Of a stretch of 64,000 nt of DNA, positions 35,578-49,618 are shown in pieces. Both the position numbers and the translations under genes were made by a program. Position 1 is the stretch's first letter; each line of letters opens with the position of its first letter. The DNA comes from Maylandia zebra (taxonomy: Eukaryota > Chordata > Actinopteri > Cichliformes > Cichlidae), in assembly GCF_041146795.1 (NCBI RefSeq), contig NC_135170.1, positions 32,746,033-32,810,032 of the forward strand. The letters run 5' to 3'. The notes below the pieces were generated by a model. It had not been told where the DNA came from, ran no database searches, and saw only the letters and a list, made by a program, of their open reading frames with translations.

Positions 35578-37249
35578 TGCTGTTAAAACTGTTCAATGTT
35601 TTGCAAAAAGACTGATTTATTAAAAAAGCTTAGGACACTGAGAATGTGGTTCGGAGAATGGGAAGTGTTTTACCATTTCAGATAAACCGCAGAGGCATGA
35701 CCAAGGAGTATTTGGAGTAAATTATTTCAGTAATTCATATTAATTGCAATTTAATGTAAATAAATTTAAAAAAAGTCTAACATTGCTCCTAATGGGACTA
35801 TGATAATTGCAATTATGAGTGTTTATTAAATAGCATTTATAGGAGAAGAGTCTGGAGTGGGTGAATTGCTTGAAAGTGTGAGTGCAGTGCCTTTGCCAGT
35901 GTCCAACTTCTTGGTGAATATCTCAAAAAAGTTGACTTTTTATCTATACGTAACCTTTCCTGGTGGGGGAAATGTTTTTTCACTCATCCAAGTGATTTCT
36001 CAGTCTAAGCTGACTGCATGCTTCCACTTGTTGAACAGTACTTTTGCATAATGACTGAAATTTCAATCATTATGCAAATTTGAAAATGCTACGTCCTGAT
36101 GAAGAGAATCAACTTTTTAGAGATTTCCTTAACTGAAGGGCTGAGCATGCATCTAGACTTTTTGGTGAATATGCTTTGAGATCAGGTCAGCAATATGAGA
36201 ATGCTTTGGACTGTTGAATGATTTTCTTACCAGTTAAATTTCTTTTTAGGTTTATGATTTCCTCCTTATAGTACTGTTTGCTGACTTAATCTTATCAGTT
36301 CTGTCTGTGCCATAGCTAATTATTCTATTTCAAGTAGAGTTGCCTGCATTGGTGATATGAAGTCCTTCATAAGATGCGTGATAGAGAAATTCTACTTCTC
36401 TGAAATATTCCCATATTGAACAACTGTAAAACCAGTTGTTCAATGTCCGTCATTTACAATATTACATTCACAATAATATATTTTTGATTGGATCAACCTT
36501 TTCTTCTGTACTGCTTGTGTTTAGTGTAACACATTTTAACACATTTCTTAATCTGAGAGTCACATTCAAACAGTGCAAATGTGCACTCACGTTGTTTTTG
36601 GCACTGGCTTTCTGGTTGGTTCAGTAGCATTGAGTCTTAAATACAGGTTTCATTCTGGATGAAGCACTCAAATTTTCAAGCAAGAATTCTGATAAGATTT
36701 GATTTTAAATACAGATTCCTATAGTACAGTGTTAGACTTTTTGTCTCCACTTTGTGGTAACATATTGGCGTCACTGTTGCCAGCGTCATACGGTGACGCC
36801 ATGTTACGATATCTTACCGTTCTGCAGGATGATACAGTTTTTTGCTGTTGTGGTATAATACTCTTGGACAAATTATGGTAACGCACTGTAGCTTTTTTTT
36901 TTTTATGTCGTTATGTCGTAAATTACGTCAACAAAGTAACATCATACAGTGATTAAGAAATTGGTATACTACCGTTTATTCATGGTATGTCACTGTAAGC
37001 CCACTGCAAGGTAATTAACTGCAACATATTTACCAGTAACTTACCGTTAACACGCATCATCAGTACCAAAAATATTCATCTCTGTTAGAGGATACCGTGT
37101 TCCTACAGGCGGTCATTTACTGTTGAGCAGGTTGTAATTTACCGTAATTTCAGGAAACAGTAACATACTGTAAGAGACTGGAGGGTTCCAAAAAAAATTG
37201 TATTGTATGAAAAAAAAAGTATCATTTATTCATTTATATGTATTTTTAT

Positions 37250-37300
<51 letters not shown>

Positions 37301-38614
37301 AAATATAATTCATGTGCTTCACACCACTTTTTCATTTCTGTTCTGATTTTCCTCTGCAGAAATACACATTTCCAAAGTCAAAAACTGAAAAGAACTGAAA
37401 ACATATTTTCATTGAGGAAGCACTTGTTTTTACTAAACTATGTAATACATGTATTTTCTCAGATGGTTGTACAAACAATAACGATATTATGTCATATCCA
37501 TATCATGCCAGACAACATATACTCAAGTGTTGGGTTTTCTTAGTTATTTTTTGTAGGGTCTTAAACCTACAATGTGAAGTTGGCACCTTACAAATAAACT
37601 GAATTGTAATAAATATAATATCAAGCCCCACACTTCTGCCTTTATATAAACTTTGTCCAAAATACTGGCTCACACCACCAAATCAATGCACAAAGCAGGG
37701 TCCACAAGGACATGGATGAGCGTGTGTGGTGTGAAGGAACTTGACTGACCTGCACTGAACCCTGATCTTGCTTTGTGGACTGAGTTCATTGATTTGTAGG
37801 GTGAGCCAATACATGTGACAATTAAAGTGTAAGTAGTGAAGTCCAAGGTCAGTGAGAAGTACTGAGTGATGCAACTCGAGCACAAAGTACAATTCAGAAT
37901 CATTAACAAGTATAACAGCTATCTTCCCAAAAACCAAGCCATCATCAGTGTCATCTACAATGGAAACATAGCCTTCGACATACTTGGTACCTTTGTAGAC
38001 AACTGCTGACACATCCAAAGTGGTCTGATTAGTGCAGCCTGCTTTTGCCACAGCTTCTTGAATGACAGTTCTTTGAACTGTAGGTGGAAACAGTTGGCTC
38101 ACTGAGAGGTAGGACTGCAGTAACTGATGCCGTTCTGTCACAGTCTTGCATAAGTTGACAAACTTGTGCACTGTTTTTGTACATGCTTTGAAATATGAGT
38201 GCTTGCTCTCAAATCTAAGGGTCCACAAACAAATGAGTGGTCCAAAGTGAAGGATAAGCTCTGCATAATGTAACAAATAGTGATGTTTAGCTTTTAAAGC
38301 TTTGTCAGGAAACCTACTGTGTCGCAGATGTATATAGTCCTCTATCAGTATCTTTAGGTAGGCAATGTCATTGTGACTTATTTTGGGGGAACATACAAGA
38401 TCAACAATGTCTCTAAGTTTAAGGCATAACTACCAAACCTCACTATCCACAGGATGTTTTATCTTTCCACCAATGTACAGAGGCAGAAGTCGCAGAAGAC
38501 ACCAGTTCTGTGCTGCTGAACTCCCCCAGCCTCTGCCCTGTTTTCACCCCACATGGCTTACTTAAAGCATCACTTCCTACGTGTTTGAACTGTACAATTG
38601 CTCTGTTTAACTGG

Positions 38615-40301
38615 CAGAGGTGGGACCAAGTCATTGTTTTGCAAGTCTCAAGTAAGTCTCAAGTCTTTATCCTCAAGTCTCAAGTCAAGTCTCAAGTAAT
38701 GTCAGGCAAGTCAGAGTCGAGTCTCAAGTCACTGGTGTAAAAGTCCGAGTCAAGTCACAAGTCTGAAACTTTGAATTTCAAGTCCTTTCGAGTCTTTAAA
38801 AAAAACAAACGAAAAAAGCATGTTGCAGTTATGCTAAATGTAAATATTAGACCATGTAATTTTAAAATCTGTGTTTTTCTCAACACATACAAAATAGTGA
38901 ACTTAGAAAATATACACAAATTGTGAAATTGCACCTCTTTAAAATGCAGCTCAATTAAACCTAGCTCCAAGAATAATTTTCACCGACAGTTCTGAGATAA
39001 GCTGCATGTTATTCTTGGATGCGGTTGTAGGACCAGCTTTAAAATCGCATGACAAAAATATCATACACATTAAAAAAAACTGTATCACCAACGTAGCCTG
39101 GAAAACATTTGCTAGTTAGATGAAGTCAGCTATCTCATCTTAGCATATTTATATGCATATTTATAATTATACGGTTCTTGGAGTGAGTGCATACACTCAT
39201 GAAGTTTAGTAACTTCAGGTCACTGCAACAAGCCCAGGTACAGTTTACCGACGGATGGGTGCAGGACCTTGAAATGCACCGTGTAGAACGAAAGACCATC
39301 GTACATATCATAAGTTTACCAGTCTCACAAATCGTCTTCATAAATACACATTCGTTAACCGTTTATTAATATAACCTTTGAGCTCAACGGTAATTAATTA
39401 GTAGTGGAAATAATTTCTGGTAGCATCACAGAAATGTAGCAGTGACAATAATACTGTATGCTGTAATCGTACTGGGCAATTAGTGATACAAAACAACTGT
39501 TTTATCCTGTGAATAAAAGTATGTGTTTTTGTCAGTGTACCATAATAACAGAAGCGAAACGCAATATTGTGTCAGGACAATTCACTATTTATGCACAATA
39601 AATAAAGGAGCATAGCGCGACAATTTCTGTTCAGCGCCAGACTTGCTTGTAACCTATATCACCAATTATGTTAAGAAAAATGACGCATTAACTACAACAG
39701 CAGACTGACCTTTGTGTAAATGCTTGGAGCAGACTAACCTGTGAGCTGGAGTGTTCTAGGACGTTATATTTGATCTTTGAATGGCTGCAATCCAGTCGCC
39801 TCTTTGTTACTTCGGAAACATGGCTCGAACAATTTCTCTTAAACGTCGTAATCCGATAACAACCGATCTCTTTACCCGTCGGCTTCCCGTGGCTGTCATG
39901 CGACCGGCTATTGCAGTTAATAATACAACAGCTTCTTGACATTTTTGTGTTTCTTTTTATCGCTGTGTGACTGATTTTAATTGAAAGCCTGCGTGCGCTA
40001 GTACCGCTTGCCACGAGTTCCCAGAATCCTTTGCGGTTCTACCCGTGAATGACGTCACATTTTCAATCTCTATATAATATGCATGTTAAATTTTATATTT
40101 GGGGTGAAATATTTGGGGTGAAATATCAAGTCTTTTCAAGTAAACCAGTTCAAGTCCAATTCAAGTCCCAAGTCATTGGTGTAAAAGTCCAAGTCAAGTC
40201 ACAAGTCTTAGAACATTTTTTCAAGTCAAGTCTAAAGTCATAAAATTAATGACTCGAGTCTGACTCGAGTCCAAGTCATGTGACTCGAGTCCACACCTCT
40301 G
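38615..40301. mobile_element. 8-bp-TSD transposon with THAP exon, unit B (1687 bp)
   Basis: Same ends and TTAACTGG duplication as 18057-19731. It has drifted more than its surroundings: several substitutions, small indels near 38817 and 39495, and a 13-base tandem duplication near 40100. Confidence 0.75.
39688..40014 (-). pseudogene. THAP-domain exon, unit B
   Basis: Counterpart of 19132-19458, with the same frameshift before the WIAAI helix. Confidence 0.65.
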
Positions 40302-42028
40302 TTAACTGGTTGTATGTGAAATGCCCTTCCACTTGCACAAGGGTATCAATACAAAGCGACAAGTCACTGGAAACCACTCCTTCAAATAAATCATGGCCCA
40401 AACATGGAGGTAACCCAGAGCACACATGGAAAGACTTCAGTGAATTAAACACAGAGTCAAATTTAATTCCATTCACAACCAAGTGGTAACTTGTAGATAG
40501 GACCTCAACACTGTCTTTATAGTTATCAGCTGTTCTTTTTTGTCCAAGTGATAGTGGATCATTGATAAAGCTTTCCCTGTCAATTAAGCATTATCTGCAA
40601 AAATGTTTGCTGCAGCTGAAATTCTCAGTGAAACCACCTATGCAGTGGGAGCCCAGATTGTCTCCTAAGATGGCTATCAAAGCTGCCTTCATTATGGTTC
40701 CATCCTCTACCAGAACCCCTGTCTCTTCCATATCTTTAAGGTCTGCAATAAGACTGGAAAAAACTTTGTTATGGACAAAAGTTTTGAAGTCAGTGTCCTT
40801 GGAAAGCAGAACAAGTTGCATTGCATCAACAGAGGACCGGTTATGTGGTAAGATCTCACCTAGAGTCATGTACACTGCCAGGATTTTATGTTTATTTTTT
40901 CCAGACCCTAATGGATTAACCACTTCAAATGCATCTCACCCTGGGTCAACACACCTGAATCACATGATTAGTTCATTACCAGGCCTCTGGAGAACTTCAA
41001 GACATGTTGAGAAGGTAATTTATCCATTTAAATCAGCTGTGATGGATCAAGCGCTTTGGGATCCTTAGGGACTAGTAAAAGCACTATATAAATACAGGCC
41101 ATTTACCATTTATTGTTGTATGAACTACACTTCTTGTAAAAAAACTGATTGGTAATGCGTTTGAGAAAAGCTCCTGCTGTGAACTTCCTTCTGTGAGGGC
41201 ACACACACACACACACACACAGAGAGAGGGGGAGATCATTAATATAAAGGATTGGAGCCGTTTTTGGATTTTCACTTGTTGTTGACTTTAATATGAGTGG
41301 TCACATAAAATTCATTCCAATTTTTTGCCTTTGCTTCAATTAGGTTGTTTCTTTAAATCTACAACACTTTCCTTTTCAAAACGTTTACTGACATAGTAAG
41401 GAGGTAGCTAGGGAACTCAGTAAGTATGAGCAACAGTAGCTTAAGGACACTATCTCCAATAAAGAGGATTTCATCATCTGCAGTTCATAAAAAAGTGCCA
41501 TATTAAAAACAATTCAGCAGACCTTCAGAGTGCAGATACAAACTGTTTTCAGCTATAGAGGTAGAGGTACACTTCATGCACTTATCAACATACAGTTTAG
41601 AGGCTTGCATTAGAGTGCATTGGTGCTTGGGCATCTTTTATTTAGCATGGTTATACCATTGTGAATGTAGCTATATAAACATGCTCAAGAGTCTATCATA
41701 TGTTTGACATGCAACTAAAAATTCGAAAATATATTTTTAAATCAGTAACTTTGCAAATTTAGAGGAATTGTTTTTGGACAACATATGTATCACATTTTAA
41801 ACAGGGTTTGAATAATCAGCGCCGACATACAGACATTTATGCACTGGGTATAACAGACATGCTTACCGTGTGAAAGGCCCTCTGATGTCTTGGAGCAGAG
41901 AAACAAGCTGTATTGTTGCTTTTCTGTATTGTATAAGCAAAGTCGTATAAGCAAAAATGACTAAGATGTTGGTGTTAACATGTCTTTTTATTTCATTCAC
42001 ACAGACAATGAATACTGAACAGCATACA

Positions 42029-42439
42029 TTAAACCAGGTATCTCCCAACCCAGTAGTTACCAATCATGCGAAGCATGGCTGGTTTAACACAACGGGCATA
42101 ATGACTTGCTTCTATCAGCTGTGCAATATTGTCGTTAATTGCACATACTATATGTTGTGATGATCTCAGTTCAGTCATGGTGTGTTCTGCAATCCTGCTG
42201 AATTGTGTTTTAGTCCCATCGTTTGTGTATGCGCGTACAAACAGGCATATGGTGGGGATGAATCGGAATGTCTTGAGCCTCAGCATCACATCGTCGTAGT
42301 AGGTGTCAAAGTAATATTCGGGCAGTTCGAGCAAACAGCGGTGTTGCACCTGACTGGGATGAGCTGTTCGACATCCGTAGCATGTTTCCTGTAGAAAGGC
42401 GTTTAGCGCCAACATCACCAGGTGATGGGTTGCAAGCAT
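42029..42439 (-). CDS. Unidentified 136-residue open frame, unit B
   Basis: Counterpart of 21457-21867. The frame is again unbroken and differs by one residue (QHRC for QHCC). Confidence 0.4.
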   Translation of the reverse strand: MLATHHLVMLALNAFLQETCYGCRTAHPSQVQHRCLLELPEYYFDTYYDDVMLRLKTFRFIPTICLFVRAYTNDGTKTQFSRIAEHTMTELRSSQHIVCAINDNIAQLIEASHYARCVKPAMLRMIGNYWVGRYLV

Positions 42440-42872
42440 TGCTTTTTACGATGAGTGCATCGGGTGCATACACCTGTAGACGTACCTAGAGCGGCTGTGG
42501 CTTGGATGATGTTCCAGCTGTTCGTGATGGTTGATACCGACGTCATCATGCACTCCTTAGTTAGAGGTGTCTGTGTTCCTTAGGTCACTCTGTTGATGTT
42601 CCAAATGATGAAAGAGTCTTTATATGTATAAGGGTTAGACCAGACCACTAGGAGGTGTCATTACCCCCCGGGGGTTGGTCATGGTTTCAGTTGACCTCTG
42701 ACATGATAAGATAAGATAATGGAACTGTTTGTAAGGGAACTACAGTTGGGATGTGAGAGTGCTGGGATGCTCTTGATAAGGGAGCCTCTTTTATTGTTTC
42801 ATGACTTCTTTTGCTGACTGTTGGGGGCCTAACTGTAACCCCCTCTGTCTAACTGTTGCAGAGTTAAGAATC

Positions 42873-43332
42873 TGTAGTTTTTAGAAGTAACACAAGAAAA
42901 GTTTATTTCTAAAGGAATACCTGTTGTTTGTGGTGCTCTATTTAAAGCTATTAGCCTCTGTGTCTTTTCGGAGCGCTAAAGAAAAAAGTAAAATGCTCCT
43001 AAAGTAGTTAACTCATCTATGTGTAATCAACAAGTCTTACTGTTGCAGTGTATTTGTGACTAGTAGATAATTATAGGGCTAGTTGCATTAAAGGAACATT
43101 GGGGGTTGATACAGTGCTAGTGTGGCTAGGTGTGAATATGTGCTTTTAGAAGTATCACAGTTTATTTCTAAAGGGATACATGTTGTTTGTGGTATTCTGT
43201 TTAAAAACTATTAGCCTGTGAAACTATTAGAAAAAGTGAAATCTTCCTAAACTAGTTAAATTAAATGCTGTGTGGGAATACACGGTTTTTAGAAGTATCA
43301 CTGTTTATTTCTAAAGGGATACCTGTTATTTG
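42873..43332. repeat. Diverged tandem repeat, unit B
   Basis: Counterpart of 22301-22760. Confidence 0.6.
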
Positions 43333-43824
43333 GCAGCATGGTGGCACGGTGGTTAGCACTGTGGCCGCACAGCAAGACGGTCCTGAGCAAAAAAAAGTGC
43401 CATTATATTACTACTGACAGCTTTTTCCACCAGGCCAGGAACTTCAACATTATGCACTCCACACTGTATATAAATGCCACTTGTTTTACACAATATCCAA
43501 CTACCAACCTCTGTATATTTTAGATATTTTATTTATTGTTTACTCTATTTAATTTGTAAAATATGTATACACACACACATAAACACACACACACGTAGAA
43601 AAACATATTTAGTATACACATCCAGTAATGCATACACTCTTATATTGTACATATATTTATTACTCTCAGATTTAGCCATTCTTATATTTTACTTGTTTTA
43701 TGTTATTGTATTTTTTGCACACCTCTGTTGCTTGTGAAGCTCGCACACAAGAATTTCACTTGCATGTACTGTACCAGTGTACCTGCACTTGTGATGTGAC
43801 AATAAAAGTGATTTGATTTGATTT
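43333..43824 (+). repeat. SINE head plus L2-like LINE 3' end, unit B
   Basis: Counterpart of 22761-23252. SINE head at 43333-43387, LINE tail at 43419-43824 ending in the TTTGA-type tail. Confidence 0.7.
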
Positions 43825-45001
43825 ATCGTTATGTTTTTTACAACTACATGAATGTACTATTGCTATGTGATTTTTTTGTTTTTTTACTATTACTGAAGGC
43901 TAACTAGATTTTTTCAAAATCTTAATGTAAAACGAGTAACAGTATGGTGGACACATTAGGCAAGGCTCCACTTTTTGCAGTGACCTCATATAGAAAACTA
44001 TTTCTGTATCAGTAATATGTTTTCTTTTTCTCTGTTGATAATCATGTGGAACTGCACATGATTATTTGCAGCTAGCAGGTTGCTAATGCTATCCATCAAG
44101 TCTAAAAACAGTATGTTACAATGTGGAGATAATCTGATCAAAAATGATCAGGTTATATTCTAATTTGTATTCAGGCGTACATGTGCACTATGTTTATTCA
44201 GAGAGGTTAAGCTTGTGTTTCTGTCATGGAGGGATTGTGCTCAACTGAATGAAGGTTATCAGACATTATGAAACAGATGATACGTAAAAGCGAATTTTGC
44301 CAAAGTGCTTCTTTTTTTAAATTATCTTTTTTTTCTTAAAGAAATCTACTACATCATGTGTAATTTTTTTGTCATGTATAATTTCCATTGCAAATATTAA
44401 CCACAGTTAAATTAAGAGAGGATGGCAGTAAAAACTCTGGAGGTGTGATGCCATCAAGTACACTGCTGTAGAACGATCGCACTGCATTCTCGGGAGGACT
44501 CCCGTGTAAACTTATGAAGTCTGGACTAGCAAGAACACAAGGACTGGCGTACTTGAGTATTTAGAAATGGCCTAACAGTCTGCAGTCTATGAACTAACGC
44601 CAGCTAACGCCAGATAACAATGTTAGCTTGGTGGCGAGTAGCATTCAGTAATTGTAATAAAAATCACACAGCAATAATACATCAAAGATACTGAGGTTTC
44701 GCCCATCCCTTTCTTTTTATGAAGTGGTGTTTTAGTTTCGAAGTAAGAAAACCATTCATGCCCGTTCACTGCTGGCCCTGTTATTCTGGCTCTGGGTCCA
44801 TTGTGTAACTGACGCCACCAACATTAACAGGACGCTTACATTAGAGCTTCTTATTGCACGTTTTGTCTGGGTTTCCAGCAATCAAAATCAGAGTATTCCC
44901 TTACTCCCCAACACTGCTCACCCAGCATCAACAAACACCATGTGACTCACAGATTTTTCGTTCCTGTGTATATTTTTTTATCTGTCTTATGTAGAACCAG
45001 T

Positions 45002-48000
45002 ATGGAGCAGATCAGAGACCGTGTTTTCAAGCATAAAAACTACAATTTTGTGGTCAGTCTGTCAACTCCAGAGTACATAGACTCTCTTGAGAGTTTTGAA
45101 ATAAAAGACAGTGATGTCTTCCTTGTCACTTATCCAAAATCAGGTTGGTGAAAAATTTCATACATTATTTATATTTGCTGTTTTGTGCTGGCCAGACTGA
45201 TCCACTGATCACCTCTAATGTCTTTCCCCACATCAGGCACTGTATGGGTTCAGCAGATCATCATTTCCATCCACGAACTGGATGGGAATCAGACTAAATA
45301 TTCAAACAACATGGAGAGGATGCCGTGGCTGGAGTACAAGATGGCTGACTACACTCTTCTTCCCTCTCCACGACTCTTCACCTCGCATCTCCCTGAACAC
45401 ATCATGCCTCCAGGAGTGAAGGAGAAGAAGCCAAAAGTCAGTACCTTATAGAAGCTCAATTTTCTTCTGTTTTTTTTTTTTTGCAAAAATAGAGCAAATT
45501 AAATTAGATTTGTACTTGCTAAGTTTAATTACATTTTTGTGATGTTACCTATTGGTCACTGAAGTCCAGTTTTTTGGGACTTGCACTTTGACACTTGGTA
45601 GCTTTTACAAACCAGCAAATCCTAGCAAATGAAAATAGAGTGGTTGATCTTTAATTATTTTCAAAACAAATGTTGTTTGACAGTGTATAGGGTGCCCCAA
45701 GCAAGTGAGACTTAAAACAATGAGCCTCTAACACAATTTTGTAATGGGATCATAAATCAAGGAATCTGAGGGTCATTTTTATCATAGACTTCTGCACAAA
45801 CACGTGGTTCCAGGTCCAAAAAGCTAGCACTAGCATTTGTTTTATTTTAAATAATTCTGTGTTTTTCCATCCGTCCATTTTCTTCTGCTTATCCGGGGTC
45901 CGGGTCGCGAGGGCAGCAGAACAAGCAGAGAAGCCCAGACCTCCCTCTCCCCAGCCATTTCCTCTAGCTTGTCCGGGGGAAAACCAAGGCCGAGAGATAT
46001 AATCTCTCCAGCGTGTCCTGGGTCTACCCCGGGGCCTCCTCCCGGTGCGACATGCCCGCGAATCGCCACCTTATCGTGGTAAATGGTAAATGGCCTGCAT
46101 TTGTATAGCGCTTTTACTAGTCCCCCCTAGGGGACCAAAGTGCTTTACACACTCAGTCATCCACCCATTCACACACACACTCTCACACACTGGTGGAGGC
46201 AAGCTAAAGTTGTACCCACAGCAGACTGACAGAAGCGAGGCTGCCATATCGCACCATCGGCCCTTCTGGCCAACACCAGTAGGCGGTAGGTCTTGCCCAA
46301 GGACACAACGACCGAGACTGTCCGGGCCGGGACTCGAACTGGCAACCTTCCGATTACAAGGCGAACTCCCAACTCTCAACTCTTGAGCCACGATCGCCCC
46401 ATGGTGGTGGGCTTCCGGTGGTGGAGGGGTTTGTGTGTCCCAAGGATCCCAGGGCTATCCCTGGTAGGGTCTCCCATGGCAAATTGGTTCTGGGTGAGGG
46501 ACCAGACAAAGAGCGATTCAGAAGTCCCCTATGAAAAAACCAGAGAGGGAGCAGTTCACCCTGCCCGGGATAGGGTTACCTGGGCCCTGCCCTGGAGCCA
46601 GGCCCTGGGGAGGGACATGGGCCCATCTTCCTGCGGGCCCACCACCCGCAGGATTCACCGTAGGGGTCGGGTGCAGTGTGAGCCGGGCTGCGGACCAATC
46701 TCCGTCTACCAAGACTGGCAATTCTGTGTTTTTATTTCAGTATATTTTTTTTGTCCTTTTCCTTTCGTACAATGAGGTCATTGCAGAGTAAGGCTATGTT
46801 CACACTGCAGGCGAAAGCGCATCAAATCCGACTTTTTTGACCCTATGCGACCCATATCCGTTCATGGTATGACAGTGTGAACAGCAGAAGTCCGACATTT
46901 TCAAATCCGACCTAAGTTACTTTCGTATGTGGTACTGAATCCGATACATATCTGATGTTTTAGAAAGCGACTGCTGTTTGAATGGTCATGTCGCATTAAA
47001 TCCGTCTTTTACGTCACTGACACAAGACAGATGCCAATTATCAGCGCCCAAGAAGACATTGTGAACGCTTCCTGGCCATCCAGTGAAACTTTTGGGAATA
47101 CAACGTTGGAGAAACGTGAACATTTTATTTGTACTGTATAATCTGCAGATTCTGACAGAAATCTGCAACTATCCTTTGAAGCATTGCTCCTCTCTAAAAC
47201 AGCAATAAGGATCATTATTAGGCCATTTGTAAATAACAAAATAACTTTATAACTTAAAGCAAAATTGGGAAACGTAAAGTCCGAAACAAGTCTTTATATT
47301 AAGGACCATCTGTCAAACAATACTGTTTGGTCTGGGTCTAAACAGAGCGTGTTGTGTGTGATGTCTTCTTTTGCGCATGCAGGCCCCTTTGAGGGTTCAC
47401 ACTAGAGCGCATTTGCTGTCACATTTTATTTGTAGTGTGAACAAGCAGACAAAAAAAATCAGATTTGATCAAAAAATTGGAATTGTGCACTAAGACCTGC
47501 AGTGTGAACGTAGCCTAAGAGGTTCATCAAATCAAGTAGAAATAGGAGAAAAAGAGCTATAAAAATGTACAGGCTTTAAAACATATTTTAAAAGATATTA
47601 TTTGAAATCAAATTTTGACCCTAAATTTTAAATTGTTTTTTTTTTAAACTATTGACTTTTATAATTTTTACATTTAAGTAACTAACTGTTAATATTCTGA
47701 ATTTTTTTTTAAATATATATCAGATCGTGTATTTGATGAGGAATCCAAAGGACAACATGGTGTCTTTTTATCACTTCAGCAAAGCCCTGGCAGACCTGGA
47801 AACTCCCGAGAGCTTTGACCAGTTTTTTGAGTGGTACATAACAGGAAACGGTAAGTTTCCTCACTTTATAGTAATCAGTAATTGATTCATCATTATGTGT
47901 GGACCCTCTGTTAGAGGGCCTGCGCTTTAGTACCCAGTGATTTTGTGGTGCTGTGCTAGTATTTAGCACCGACTCCAGTTTTGTGTGTGTGTGTGTGTGT

Positions 48001-48777
48001 GTGTCATGTGCGGATTGAGCACATTGACAAAATCTGTACTACATTCGGAGGCACACTACCACTGCATGATTAGCATGGGGGACTGATCATGCCTGCAGTC
48101 ATGCTGTAGGTAACTACAGAGCTTACACTTGAGCTCCTCCTCTGACATGAGGGTTGTATGTGAACTCAATTAAATGACAATGTCAAATGACTGGATGCAT
48201 TATGCCACTACACAGTTTTTGCGTCATCCTGGTTTGACCACGTCAGGGAGTGGTATTTAAACAGAGACCAGTACAACATCCTCTTTCTGACCTACGAGGA
48301 AATGATTTTGGTAAGATGTTTCTTCGCATTTTTTGTTGTTCCTAAGGAAACTCAAATAAAATATCTGGCAGAGTTTAAGGTTCTTTTTCTGTTGTGTTCC
48401 TGCTTTTCTTTCAGGACTTGAAAGGATCAGTGAAGAAGATCTGCAACTTCTTAGGGAAAAACCTGACTGAAGCTGCTATCAGTCAAGTTGTGGAAAAAGC
48501 TACATTTCAGAACATGAAGAATGACTCGAAAGCAAATTATCAGCATTTTCCGCCAGAGGAGTTCAGTGGAATATTCCTGCGCAAAGGTAACATAACAGAC
48601 CTGCAGCTGCTGTGCAGGTAAATGTGACTTCAGGGTATCAGGTTTTGTGCTTTTCTCTTCATTACAGGTCAGATTGGAGACTGGAAGAACACACTGACTG
48701 TTGCACAGAGTGAAAGAGTGGATCAAGTCCTTCGGGAGAAACTTGGTGATTTGCCTTTAAAGTTCATCTGGGAATAA
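45002..48777 (+). CDS. SULT3-like cytosolic sulfotransferase, complete gene B (281 aa, six exons)
   Basis: Exons are 45002-45143, 45237-45436, 47724-47850, 48216-48310, 48415-48586 and 48668-48777. All splice sites, phases and active-site motifs are as in gene A (24426-28205): the TYPKSGT loop, His98, RNPKDNMVS and [10 protein letters not shown]. The only amino-acid difference noticed is residue 113, Pro here and Ala in gene A, two codons before the exon 2/3 junction and outside the catalytic motifs. One silent change lies in exon 4 (TTT for TTC). Near identity including introns means a very recent duplication or ongoing gene conversion. The upstream acceptor seven bases before the start is conserved. 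Confidence 0.9.
45863..46400. repeat. High-copy repeat and tRNA-derived SINE in intron 2, unit B
   Basis: Counterparts of 25291-25501 (45863-46073) and of the minus-strand SINE 25507-25828 (46079-46400). Confidence 0.65.
46792..47515. mobile_element. PIF-Harbinger-type non-autonomous element, unit B copy
   Basis: TAA-flanked copy matching 26220-26943, in intron 2 of gene B. Confidence 0.75.
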
Positions 48778-49108
48778 GCAGAGAAACCCGTCTCCCAGGA
48801 GTTTTTAAAGCATTGATCATTAAGTGCATTAATCAGAAAACCATAAAAATGTGTTTTTCTGCTATTTAAATAATAAAAAAAACATCAACAAAAGATTAAT
48901 GTTTGTTCACCCAAGATGGATTCATGTCATGTAGATCATGATTCCAGAAATCAACAACGTTCATTAATAAAATGTTTATCAGTCAGTACACGGTGCTTTG
49001 GATTCTCATAATGTCTGAATAGTCACTAACTATTAATTGTGTTTTTGAATTACATTGCTTTTGAAAGTAGCCTTGACCTTCAAATATAAGAAATGTTTTT
49101 ACATAAAT

Positions 49109-49618
49109 TGTCACGGCTCGGGTCAGCGGCCGTGTGAAGGGTGGAAAGGAGGACTCAAATGCAGCACTTATTCAGACGTGAGGGTGATTTATTAACAATA
49201 CCAAACATAAAGTGGAGATGGCAAACAGAACTAAGGATGAACTAAACTGGGAGAAACTAAGCCAAGGAGTAGCAAACCTGAACATCGAAGTGAGAAACAG
49301 CAGGGAGAGCACGCAGGGAATTTCACAGGGTATGAACACAGACAACGCGACGAGGAACAGAGGTAACACACACCATAAGTTCACAGAGAGACACTGGGAA
49401 ATTACACACAGGTGGGAGACACAGCTGGACCCGATTAACCTGACGAGACAGGGGAACACTAACACCAGGGACCAATAGAGGGAGCACAAACCCAGAACCC
49501 AGTATCTAAAATCCCAAAACACAAACCATCCCAAAACAGCCCATGAATAATAAAGAGAATAATAACAATAAAGAACACAAACACAAAGTCACTGAGTCAT
49601 GGTCGCAGGACCATGACA
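49109..49618. mobile_element. Probable solo LTR, unit B copy
   Basis: Same 510-bp element with TAAAT duplications as at 7986-8495. Confidence 0.6.

Larger units (their letters stand above)
37670..40923 (-). pseudogene. HDLFEG-family pseudogene, unit B
   Basis: It shares the stop codon, the frameshift and the same inserted transposon (38615-40301) as 17112-20353. All lesions therefore precede the duplication. Confidence 0.7.
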
